A program made the translations under genes and the position numbers. A model generated the notes under the pieces. That model was not told the DNA's origin. It did no database searches and worked only from the letters and a program-made list of their open reading frames with translations. A DNA stretch of 11,052 nt from Bacteroidales bacterium (GTDB lineage: Bacteria > Bacteroidota > Bacteroidia > Bacteroidales > WCHB1-69): positions 1 to 11,052 of the forward strand of contig JAEEUY010000220.1 of the NCBI GenBank assembly GCA_016290715.1, given 5' to 3'. This document shows positions 5,343 through 11,052 of this stretch, one piece after another. Within the stretch, counting starts at the first letter, position 1, and each line of letters begins with the position of its first letter.

Positions 5343-5357
5343 CGTTATATGTTTAAA

Positions 5358-7355
5358 TTAAAGCATTTCTTTTGCTAATGCCGCATAGTCAGCGGTCTCA
5401 AATTCGTCTCCTTCATAGTTTTGTGGCTGTGCGTTTTCTGTTATCTCCACCACCGGTACGCTCATTGCGTAATCTTTTTCCTTCTTGCCGGCCGGCTCGG
5501 TTCCTCCTACATGGGGAACTTGCAAGCGGCGTTGTTTTATCATTTTGTCAAATTTTGCCACACGCTTCTGCTGATGGAGCATGGCTGCTTCATCTTCTGC
5601 CGTGCGTTCTATGGCAAATTCGTTGTATCTGAATGCTTCCATGTTCACAGCCTCGCCGATGTAGGTGTCGCCTTGATACAGATAGGCTGTTGATAGTTTG
5701 CCGTCTGTTTCCGGCAACCAATATGCCTCTACCGAACGACTGTTGGACTTCATACGGGCAAGGCTTTCAAAATCGCTCAACTCAAAGTGCTCTCTTTGTA
5801 TCATCAACCTGTTGTTGTTGACGATGCTTGTTTGTGTGCAATTGCCGATAAATCTGAACAGATACCATGGCTCTATCATCTTTAAGGTCGGATTGGCACG
5901 TTTTACCAGCACCTCTTTGCGTGTCATTCCCGGAAACAGGCGTTGGTTGGGATGCAATTCATTGTTGTGACTTTCAATGTCTTCAAGGTCGTCCACGATG
6001 ATAGCTCTTTGATTTTGCTCAGCAGCGGTGTAGTCGCCGTTTACTTTGTTGCGGATGCTTCTGTATGCCTCGTGTTTTGAGTACCATCTGCCAAAGGTGT
6101 GCCCTGCATTTTTGGCACTTCCGTATTTTAAAGCTCTGATATTGTGTTCTGCACGCTTTTCCGTTGCAGACGAGCAAAAACGAACAAACGGGAAAACGCT
6201 GTTCAACCAGTCGATGTGCTCCATCAAGTGATGTTCCGCTTCCAGTTCGCCCGGCATGGGTAATCCCAGTTCCATCAATTCGCAGAACATGTTTCTAAAA
6301 GCCTCCAATACGGTGTCTTCGTTGGGTTTTCCTACTATGTAGGCAGGACGGAAGTAGTAGCCGCTCAACACGTCAACGGCAATATATTTATACACCCATT
6401 TTCCGTCTTTGGTCTTGCGTGAAAGAGCCACGTCGTCCATGCTTATCTTGCTCAGGCTGTATTGGCCGAGTTTTCTTACATGCTTGGGTCTAAGGCTGTT
6501 TTGATAGTCAAAATTGCCGTTGCGGTCCGCATATACTGCAGTATTGTTCACCACATCTTTAAGATATGACCAAACTGTCGCTTTGCTAATTTCCAAATTG
6601 CGGCCTTTGTGTCTGAAATCCTCAGGACGGAAAATCTCTCCGGTTTCTTTGTCATACAAGTCCCTGTTGCCGGCAACAAATTCCTTGTACAATTCCCACA
6701 CCCTGTCAACAAACGGCTTGCCGTTGGTACGCCACAATGCAAGGAGAAGATTTTCTGTCTGTATGGAAACTTTTCTTGTGTTGTCGTTGCCAATCTTGCC
6801 GCTTATAATGCTTTGGAAACCATTATTTAAATAGGCTTTAAATATTCTTTCAAAACTTCTTACATTGGTAATTTCGGGACAGGGAAACATTCCTCTTTGT
6901 TCATTGTACCATTTCATGGCATTGGCATACCATTCTCCGGTTTTGATACGTTTGCCGGTCTTGGCTCTTTCGGCCTGCTGGGTTGCCAAACCGCGTTTCA
7001 GTGATTCCAATAAACTGGCACGATTGGTATATTGTTCTATCAATGTGTAATCCAACGGACTGCCGTCGTCTTTGCGATATGATATATAGTACGCTTTGGC
7101 TTCATTGTTGATGGTAGCATGATATATGGATTGTTTGCACGTTTCTTCAATGGATCCGTAGGCGGCTTCAAGAATGGCACGCCTGTCCGGACGACGAATA
7201 CTTCGCACATCTATCAATGTGTTGCCGTGTATGGAACGTCTTGTTATGTTCAACATGCCTTTCTTACTGTCATTTTCAAACATACTTTTTGTCAGGCCGG
7301 CAGCACACCAGTCGTTTACACTCAAAGTCAGAACACCATCAACACTTTTATACAT
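5358..7355 (-). CDS. MuA-like DDE transposase, 665 aa
   Basis: I take the ATG at 7355, 7 nt after the stop of the upstream gene; the frame extends to a TTG at 7382, which overlaps that gene and is less likely. An N-terminal part of about 240 residues contains helical DNA-binding modules; KGMLNITRRSIHGNTLIDVRSI near 32-53 is typical of MuA-like proteins of Bacteroidetes. The RNase H-like core starts with ISMDDVAL (D307/D308), then the strand YIAVDVLSG, MPGELEAEHHLM (E372/E374) and TEKRAEHNIRALKYG with the likely catalytic E403. A beta-barrel-like segment follows (about 480-580), then a basic C-terminal tail (KRVAKFDKMIKQRR) that in MuA serves MuB contact. The protein catalyses end cleavage and strand transfer. 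The second catalytic acid appears to be E rather than D. Length agrees with MuA (663 aa). Confidence 0.92.
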   Translation of the reverse strand: MYKSVDGVLTLSVNDWCAAGLTKSMFENDSKKGMLNITRRSIHGNTLIDVRSIRRPDRRAILEAAYGSIEETCKQSIYHATINNEAKAYYISYRKDDGSPLDYTLIEQYTNRASLLESLKRGLATQQAERAKTGKRIKTGEWYANAMKWYNEQRGMFPCPEITNVRSFERIFKAYLNNGFQSIISGKIGNDNTRKVSIQTENLLLALWRTNGKPFVDRVWELYKEFVAGNRDLYDKETGEIFRPEDFRHKGRNLEISKATVWSYLKDVVNNTAVYADRNGNFDYQNSLRPKHVRKLGQYSLSKISMDDVALSRKTKDGKWVYKYIAVDVLSGYYFRPAYIVGKPNEDTVLEAFRNMFCELMELGLPMPGELEAEHHLMEHIDWLNSVFPFVRFCSSATEKRAEHNIRALKYGSAKNAGHTFGRWYSKHEAYRSIRNKVNGDYTAAEQNQRAIIVDDLEDIESHNNELHPNQRLFPGMTRKEVLVKRANPTLKMIEPWYLFRFIGNCTQTSIVNNNRLMIQREHFELSDFESLARMKSNSRSVEAYWLPETDGKLSTAYLYQGDTYIGEAVNMEAFRYNEFAIERTAEDEAAMLHQQKRVAKFDKMIKQRRLQVPHVGGTEPAGKKEKDYAMSVPVVEITENAQPQNYEGDEFETADYAALAKEML

Positions 7356-7362
7356 ATTAATA

Positions 7363-7548
7363 TTATTGATTGGAGTTATCAACTTTTTCCATAACTATTC
7401 CGCCCAACTGGAAAGCTCTCTGACGTATCTTCTTAGCCTTGTTTGTGTGGGTCTTGAATTTCAATGCGGAGATAATGGTTGGTGCGGTTACACCAATATC
7501 TTCCATTATCTTTTTTGAAACACCGTATCCTATTATTATTCGTTTCAT
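7363..7548 (-). CDS. Small HTH DNA-binding protein, Ner-like position, 61 aa
   Basis: Residues 8-45 (YGVSKKIMEDIGVTAPTIISALKFKTHTNKAKKIRQRA) form a helix-turn-helix whose second helix TAPTIISALKF is the likely recognition helix, followed by a basic helix ending QLGG. This layout is common in small Bacteroidales phage and mobile-element regulators. Its place, the gene directly before the transposase and near the switch, corresponds to ner in Mu, which shuts down early transcription; this function is inference from position. The ATG overlaps the stop of the upstream membrane-protein gene (ATGA), and the stop is 7 nt before the transposase start. Confidence 0.75.
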   Translation of the reverse strand: MKRIIIGYGVSKKIMEDIGVTAPTIISALKFKTHTNKAKKIRQRAFQLGGIVMEKVDNSNQ

Positions 7549-7712
7549 TGTTTTTCTATTTCCTTATTTATTAATAATGTAACTATCCAGCAACTGATTA
7601 AAGTAAATAGGTGCCACCATGCCCCCAAAAACATTCCTACAACACTTGCTGTTCCTATCATGATGAAAACCGTTCTGAAACATTTATATAGACCTATTTC
7701 GTAATCGCTCAT
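7545..7712 (-). CDS. Small membrane protein, first gene of the early operon, 55 aa
   Basis: ATG at 7712, TGA at 7545 overlapping the next ATG (ATGA). The sequence has a short polar N-terminus (MSDYEIGLYKCFR), a strongly hydrophobic stretch from about residue 14 to 50 (VFIMIGTASVVGMFLGAWWHL, then FTLISCWIVTLLI) and a charged end NKEIEKQ. Two transmembrane helices with a tight turn near AWWH are likely. I do not recognise the family. The coupling with the HTH gene and its position about 50 nt downstream of the early promoter support a real gene. A superinfection-exclusion, host-envelope or Kil-like role is conceivable, but nothing in the sequence decides it. Confidence 0.65.
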   Translation of the reverse strand: MSDYEIGLYKCFRTVFIMIGTASVVGMFLGAWWHLFTLISCWIVTLLINKEIEKQ

Positions 7713-7732
7713 TTTTTTATTTATTTTTTTTG

Positions 7733-7740
7733 TACTTTTG
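7733..7740 (+). promoter_or_regulatory. -7 element of the repressor promoter
   Basis: TACTTTTG at 7733-7740, followed by CA, matches TAnnTTTG on the plus strand. The transcript would start near 7746 and reach the repressor ATG at 7796 after about 50 nt. No exact TTTG lies at the -33 position, where there is only a T-run. Confidence 0.55.
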
Positions 7741-7751
7741 CAAAAAATTAA

Positions 7752-7787
7752 AGTATAAAATTTTCTGCAAAGGTAGTAATAAATTTT
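7752..7787. promoter_or_regulatory. Candidate repressor operators
   Basis: AGTATAAAATTTT (7752-7764) and AGTAATAAATTTT (7775-7787) agree in 11 of 13 positions, are spaced 23 bp (about two helix turns) and lie on either side of the -7 box of the lytic promoter. This is where repressor operators are expected, but AT-rich similarity can be chance. Confidence 0.3.
7768..7775 (-). promoter_or_regulatory. -7 element of the leftward early (lytic) promoter
   Basis: Minus strand TACCTTTG at 7775-7768 matches TAnnTTTG. The start would be near 7761, about 50 nt before the ATG of the first early gene. The -33 region would lie over the repressor start codon and has no clear TTTG. The element faces the repressor promoter. 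Confidence 0.55.
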
Positions 7788-7795
7788 GAACTATA

Positions 7796-8470
7796 ATGAA
7801 TAATTCGGTAAAAATTTCGGAAATCAAGAAAAGAATTTTACAATTTATTGAAATTCAGCACATATCAAAGTATGAATTTTGTAAAAAAACGGGTATTGGC
7901 AAGAGTAATTTGAGTGGAAATTCTCTAAAAAGTGAACTTGGCGGTGCTCAAATTTCCCAAATTTTGAACCATTATTCAAACATTTCTCCGGATTGGTTGC
8001 TAATAGGGAAAGGCGAAATGTTTCGAGATACTGCTTCAACACTTGAAGTAAGCAACATGGAGGCAATGAAAAAAATCCCGCTTGTAACACAAGCAGCGGT
8101 TGCCGGTTTTGGCAACGCTGATTTCTCCATCAGTCAGGAAGACGTCAAAGATTATTATGTCGTGCCTAAATTCAAATACTGCAATATTGATTTCATGATA
8201 GAGATTAGTGGTTCTTCCATGTATCCCAAATATAATTCCGGAGATGTTGTGGCTTGTACAATTTTGCGGGAATCTAAATTTATTCAATGGAATAAATGTC
8301 ATATCATTGCAACACGTGAGCAAGGAATACTCTGCAAACGTCTTCGTCCTTCAAATAAAGAAAATTTCATTACTGCAATATCCGACAATCAACAATACCC
8401 TCCATTTGACATCCCAATTGACGAAATTTTAGGGATCGCTCTTGTCGTTGGTGTTATCCGGTTAGAATAA
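7796..8470 (+). CDS. LexA/CI-like phage repressor with S24 peptidase domain, 224 aa
   Basis: Residues about 8-75 form an XRE-type helix-turn-helix (SKYEFCKKTGIGKSNLS, then a helix with AQISQILNHYSNISPDWLLIGKGEMF, the standard end of such domains). After a linker comes AAVAGFG, with an Ala103-Gly104 bond fitting the self-cleavage site, and then an S24 peptidase domain: GSSMYPKYNSGD with nucleophile S141 before M142, and CKRL with the general base K181. Such repressors hold the lytic promoter silent and are inactivated by RecA-stimulated autocleavage. It is transcribed away from the early operon, as the c repressor of Mu is, next to the predicted phage end. An alternative is an ImmA-type system, but no ImmA gene is present in the window. 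Confidence 0.9.
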   Translation: MNNSVKISEIKKRILQFIEIQHISKYEFCKKTGIGKSNLSGNSLKSELGGAQISQILNHYSNISPDWLLIGKGEMFRDTASTLEVSNMEAMKKIPLVTQAAVAGFGNADFSISQEDVKDYYVVPKFKYCNIDFMIEISGSSMYPKYNSGDVVACTILRESKFIQWNKCHIIATREQGILCKRLRPSNKENFITAISDNQQYPPFDIPIDEILGIALVVGVIRLE

Positions 8471-8514
8471 TTTTTTTGATTATTTATTTAATAAATTGAA
8501 ATATAGCAAAATAA

Positions 8515-8542
8515 CTTTCTTTTAAGTCGTCAAAATTTGCAA
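8515..8542 (-). promoter_or_regulatory. Inner candidate transposase-binding site
   Basis: Read on the minus strand it begins TTGCAAATTTTGACGACTTA and ends AAAGAAAG. It aligns with the outer site at 8897-8925 (TTGCGAAATT-GCGA-TTTAAAACGAAA) with a few mismatches and small gaps, in the same orientation. Mu has several MuA sites at its left end, of which inner ones are spaced from the terminus. Confidence 0.35.
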
Positions 8543-8562
8543 TTAAAGGGTGCCAAACTCTT

Positions 8563-8591
8563 AAAAAAATGCCATTTTCGGCACTTTTTTT
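8563..8591 (+). terminator. Terminator downstream of the repressor gene
   Basis: TGCC (8570-8573) pairs with GGCA (8580-8583) and flanking A-run and T-run extend the stem; T-run at 8585-8591. The A-run before and T-run after allow function in both directions. An alternative pairing uses GTGCC at 8550-8554. Confidence 0.5.
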
Positions 8592-8818
8592 ACAAATATA
8601 CCTATATAAACTATAGCCAAAATAACGTAGTTAGTACCGCAGTTTTGCCGTAACTCGCATTTTTCAATATTTTTTTATCATTTCAACATTTGCATTCGGA
8701 TGGGGAAATATGTCATTCTATTTTTTTATTTAAATTAGCTGAAAACAACAACACAAAAGGCCGTAAATACAAGCCTTTGACGCATTAAATTAAAATTAAA
8801 TGTAGATTTAAAATTAAG

Positions 8819-8848
8819 AAAAAAGCCCCACTAAAAAGCAGCTTTTTT
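8819..8848. terminator. AAAAAAGC/GCTTTTTT hairpin, possible terminator
   Basis: AAAAAAGC at 8819-8826 and GCTTTTTT at 8841-8848 are complementary, loop 14 nt. The symmetric A-run and T-run could terminate transcription entering the phage from either side, but the GC part of the stem is very short. Confidence 0.3.
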
Positions 8849-8896
8849 ACAGCAAAAAATATAAGCTAAAATAAACGCGAATTAAGAAACTTGCAC

Positions 8897-8925
8897 ATTT
8901 CGTTTTAAATCGCAATTTCGCAACA
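8897..8925 (-). mobile_element. Predicted phage left terminus (attL-type end) with outer transposase site
   Basis: On the minus strand, reading inwards, the end would begin TGTTGCGAAATTGCGA and continue TTTAAAACGAAA. A terminal TG, and a CGAAA box about 25 bases inside, resemble the left end of Mu. The related inner site at 8515-8542 supports it. Host DNA would begin at 8926 with TATTG, the predicted 5-bp target duplication. The opposite phage end is not in the window, so the exact base is unconfirmed. Confidence 0.45.
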
Positions 8926-8959
8926 TATTGATTTATCGGTTAAAATAAATTTCTTATTG

Positions 8960-8967
8960 TACATTTG
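8960..8967 (+). promoter_or_regulatory. -7 element of the XRE-HNH operon promoter
   Basis: TACATTTG at 8960-8967 matches TAnnTTTG on the plus strand, 16 nt before the ATG at 8984, giving a very short leader. It supports the start at 8984. No exact TTTG lies at the -33 position; that segment is 10-15 bases from the predicted phage end. Confidence 0.45.
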
Positions 8968-8983
8968 GTTTTATACCCCATAC

Positions 8984-9376
8984 ATGTCCGATCTTGCAAG
9001 ATATGACAGTGATGAGTACAAAAAATATGTGCTTCATTTGATTGAGTTTATCTTTGACCGGAATTTTTCCGATGACAAGGAGAACATGTGTAATCGTATA
9101 AGCAGGGAGTTTATTCTCAACGCTGTACCCTCTATGGGGATGGATTCTGGAAACAGGCAAAGGGAACGTGTACGTATTGGGAAACGCATTCGGGAACTTC
9201 GTGAGTCAAAAAGAATGGAAGCAAGGGATTTGGCACTTCTTACAGGCATTGATGCAGCTAATCTTTCTCGCATTGAACAAGGGAAATATTCAACTGGCGT
9301 TGATATACTTTCCCGCATTGCAATTGTCTTGGATGCCCACCTTGATTTGATTCCAAACTCGCAAAAAGAGAAGTGA
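8984..9376 (+). CDS. XRE-family transcriptional regulator, 130 aa
   Basis: I use the ATG at 8984; an upstream TTG at 8957 would lie inside the promoter-like element. Residues 1-60 are an N-terminal helical extension (LARYDSDEYKKYVLHLIEFIFD, NMCNRISREFIL) without a known family. Residues 64-120 are a helix-turn-helix: IGKRIRELRESKRMEARDLALLTGIDAANLSRIEQGKYSTGVDILSRIAIVLD, with LTGIDAANLSRIEQG as turn and recognition helix. The stop is followed after one base by the ATG of the HNH gene, so the two are translated together. It probably controls its own operon. The gene is on the strand leading away from the phage and is presumably host or another mobile element. Confidence 0.8.
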   Translation: MSDLARYDSDEYKKYVLHLIEFIFDRNFSDDKENMCNRISREFILNAVPSMGMDSGNRQRERVRIGKRIRELRESKRMEARDLALLTGIDAANLSRIEQGKYSTGVDILSRIAIVLDAHLDLIPNSQKEK

Positions 9377-9377
9377 C

Positions 9378-10388
9378 ATGGAAGATTTGGAATTGATTGA
9401 GCAATACGACCAAGTGAAACGCTGTGAATACAAAGGGCGAACCTATTTGGTGCGAGATAATGGAGCCGTCTTTAGGCTTCCAAATGAAAACGGACGTATT
9501 AGCAAATGGGATTGTTGTTGGACTTTTGGAAAGCCCAACTATAATAAAGGTTACATGGAGATTGCCGGACAAGTAGTTCATCGGATTGTGGCATATGCGT
9601 TTCTTGGCAATCCACCAACAGACCAACATGTGGTTGATCACATTGATACAAACAGACGGAATAACCGTCCGGAAAATCTTCGTTGGGTAACTAAACTTGA
9701 GAATGTTTTGAATAATCCGATAACCATCGCAAGAATTGAAAATGTATGTGGTAGTGTTGAAGCATTTCTTGCTGACCCTTCCATATTGCGTGGACATGAA
9801 AAAAATGATCCGAATTTCAGTTGGATGCGTGCTGTATCACCAGAAGAAGCTCGCGTGTCGTGGGAGAATTTGATGAGTTGGGCAATAAAACATCCGAAGA
9901 CGAAGGGTGGAAATCTTGGAGAATGGGTGTTTCATGAACTTAATTCTAATGCCATGTCTTCATATCAAAATGAAGAATCCATTGAAACTGTATGTGAAAT
10001 CCAATCAAATACCCCTAATGCCAAGCAGATTAACTGGCAAATAATATCGGAATTTCCATGTTGTCCGAAGGAACCTGAAGGTAACCCGCTTGAATATTAT
10101 CAATCAAATTTGAAACCCAATAATGTGTTTTGTATTAATGATTTATATTGTTCTCTTGTTTTAGATTCTGCGATAGCTGATAATGGCAAGTCTCTTTGGG
10201 TTATGACTCAGCGAAGGGAAGAAGATGCTGTGAAACCTTGGGCTTTATCGCGAGTGACATACAGGGATGGTTTCTTTATACATGAAAGTAGAGGGTCTTT
10301 TTCTGAGGAAAAGGGAGCACTGAAATATTTTACGTTAGCACAGGGAAAGGAATGGACCGGTGGTGAAGTTTTTGACGATTATTGCTAA
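9378..10388 (+). CDS. HNH-endonuclease-like protein, 336 aa
   Basis: Residues about 15-65 (YKGRTYLVRDNGAVFRLPN, NKGYMEIAGQVVHRIVAYAFLG) resemble the NUMOD-like segment and the entry of phage-type HNH proteins. The HNH core is VHR (H68), VVDHID (D87, H88, D90), RRNNRPENLRWVT (N95/N96, N100), with the expected spacing; these residues bind the metal and cut DNA in the family. Residues 115-336 are not recognised: an acidic-hydrophobic region with cysteines (C124, C206) and an ending FTLAQGKEWTGGEVFDDYC. Many HNH proteins of this class are homing endonucleases or parts of defence systems; the long unknown C-terminal part, a regulator before it and an unknown gene after it argue against a free-standing homing gene. 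The next ATG is 3 nt after its stop. Confidence 0.8.
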   Translation: MEDLELIEQYDQVKRCEYKGRTYLVRDNGAVFRLPNENGRISKWDCCWTFGKPNYNKGYMEIAGQVVHRIVAYAFLGNPPTDQHVVDHIDTNRRNNRPENLRWVTKLENVLNNPITIARIENVCGSVEAFLADPSILRGHEKNDPNFSWMRAVSPEEARVSWENLMSWAIKHPKTKGGNLGEWVFHELNSNAMSSYQNEESIETVCEIQSNTPNAKQINWQIISEFPCCPKEPEGNPLEYYQSNLKPNNVFCINDLYCSLVLDSAIADNGKSLWVMTQRREEDAVKPWALSRVTYRDGFFIHESRGSFSEEKGALKYFTLAQGKEWTGGEVFDDYC

Positions 10389-10391
10389 GTT

Positions 10392-11052
10392 ATGATTTTA
10401 CCTTCAATGACATATAAAGAAATTTATGATGGTCTTGTCGCAGACGCAAAGAAAATAGAGATTAGGATAGAAAAGATGTTGCCCAAGGCTGTCAGGCATT
10501 TTAAGAAGTCACTATCCTTTCCGGATTGGTATATTGACGAATATAAAATACCTTCCACTAACAACCAGCACATCATTTTCTTCTATGCTGGTAATGTTGG
10601 TGAAATTGAACGTCCGCATTATACTATTTTTAGTATCATGTTCAATGGTGGAAAACGTTTTGTGATTAAGGGATTTAAAATGGGATATAGACATACTCCT
10701 CAAAGTAAAATGGAGGAACTGCCACAGATACATGTATATACAAGTCACTTCTTCCAAAGATACAACGAGCGTTTCCTTCATAATGACAATCTTACGTCCA
10801 ATGAAGTCGCAGGCCAATTCTTTATTAGAAACCCTCGTCCCATTCCAATTAACCTGAATGAAGAAATAAACAGAAACTTTAAAGAACATGGTGAACATAA
10901 TTTACATGGAATGAAGGTGAATGATGGTTTTTGTTTCACTCAATCCGCATTGGATGGAAAAGCGAGTGAGGATGGAATCAGGGAAAATGACGAAGTGGAA
11001 TCCATGCTATTTCTTTATACTTCATTTATTAATAGGGCGAATATGAGTGATA
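10392..11052 (+). CDS. Unrecognised protein, 3' end outside the window (220 aa visible)
   Basis: ATG at 10392, three bases after the HNH stop; the frame stays open to the right edge. The N-terminus (MILPSMTYKEIYDGLVADAKKIEIRIEKML) is helical and followed by a mixed segment with FPDWYIDEYKIPSTNNQHIIFFYAG and HYTIFSIMFNGGKRFVIKGFKMGY, suggesting an alternating strand fold. Later THS-like HVYTSHFFQRYNERFLHND and FFIRNPRPIPINLNEEI are notable, then NDGFCFTQSALDG. The HFFQRYNERF block could be a functional motif, but I do not know the family. It is the third gene of the cassette with the XRE regulator and the HNH protein and is probably part of the same function. Confidence 0.6.
   Translation, partial: MILPSMTYKEIYDGLVADAKKIEIRIEKMLPKAVRHFKKSLSFPDWYIDEYKIPSTNNQHIIFFYAGNVGEIERPHYTIFSIMFNGGKRFVIKGFKMGYRHTPQSKMEELPQIHVYTSHFFQRYNERFLHNDNLTSNEVAGQFFIRNPRPIPINLNEEINRNFKEHGEHNLHGMKVNDGFCFTQSALDGKASEDGIRENDEVESMLFLYTSFINRANMSD

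Larger units (their letters stand above)
8471..8925. other. Non-coding phage end region
   Basis: No gene is visible in these about 455 bases. They hold a candidate terminator of the repressor gene (8563-8591), a second hairpin with T-run (8819-8848), two similar putative transposase sites (8515-8542 and 8897-8925) and otherwise AT-rich sequence. This fits the end of a Mu-like phage beyond the repressor. Confidence 0.6.

Noticed and set aside
5358..7382. Transposase start at 7382
   Set aside because: The codon there is TTG and lies inside the preceding HTH gene; the ATG at 7355 follows that gene's stop and gives the usual N-terminus.
1..8925. Diversity-generating retroelement, known from some Bacteroides Mu-like phages
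   Set aside because: No reverse transcriptase, template repeat or variable repeat is visible; such genes, if present, would lie at the other end of the phage.
8957..9376. XRE regulator starting at 8957
   Set aside because: That codon is TTG and overlaps the TACATTTG promoter-like element; ATG at 8984 fits better.
10512..10898. Minus-strand ORF of 128 aa
   Set aside because: It is the shadow of the plus-strand gene that starts at 10392 and continues beyond the window, which follows directly on the HNH gene.

Overview
This window looks like the left (early/regulatory) end of a Mu-like transposable prophage integrated in a Bacteroidales chromosome (Bacteroides, Phocaeicola, Parabacteroides or a close relative). 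The host assignment rests on promoter-like elements of the Bacteroidetes type (TAnnTTTG, sometimes with an upstream TTTG), weak A-rich ribosome-binding regions, AT-rich intergenic DNA and protein families common in gut Bacteroidales. The phage assignment rests on gene content and order: an S24-type repressor transcribed away from an operon that encodes a small HTH protein, a MuA-like transposase, a MuB-like ATPase, a second P-loop ATPase, a GemA-like protein and a DUF3164 protein.

Layout from left to right. 1-555: 3'-truncated Bro-N/antirepressor-like gene (minus strand). 556-806: its promoter and a long hairpin-rich leader with a possible attenuator and leader peptide. 807-1192: AT-rich DNA, a candidate small RNA with its own promoter and terminator, and a cluster of REP-like palindromes. 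1193-7712: the leftward early operon, read from 7712 down: 55-aa membrane protein, 61-aa HTH protein, MuA, MuB, RecA/DnaB-like ATPase, GemA, DUF3164, DUF4406, a tRNA-like segment plus a second candidate small RNA on the opposite strand, a zinc-ribbon protein whose centre consists of in-frame palindromic repeats, and a 100-aa unknown. 7733-7790: the lytic/lysogenic switch with two promoter-like elements facing each other. 7796-8470: the repressor (plus strand). 8471-8925: terminators and two similar candidate transposase-binding sites; the outer one ends in CA at 8925, which reads as a Mu-type TG terminus on the other strand, so I place the phage end there.

From 8926 the DNA is probably host: a promoter-like element and three tightly packed plus-strand genes, an XRE regulator, an HNH-endonuclease-like protein, and an unrecognised protein that runs off the window. 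This cassette resembles a small regulated mobile or defence module, but its function cannot be read from the sequence.

How the parts would work together (inference): the repressor blocks the leftward promoter in lysogeny; damage-triggered self-cleavage at its Ala-Gly site would release it; MuA with MuB then carries out replicative transposition, aided by the other early proteins. The Bro-N product could act as an antirepressor or secondary regulator controlled through its leader.
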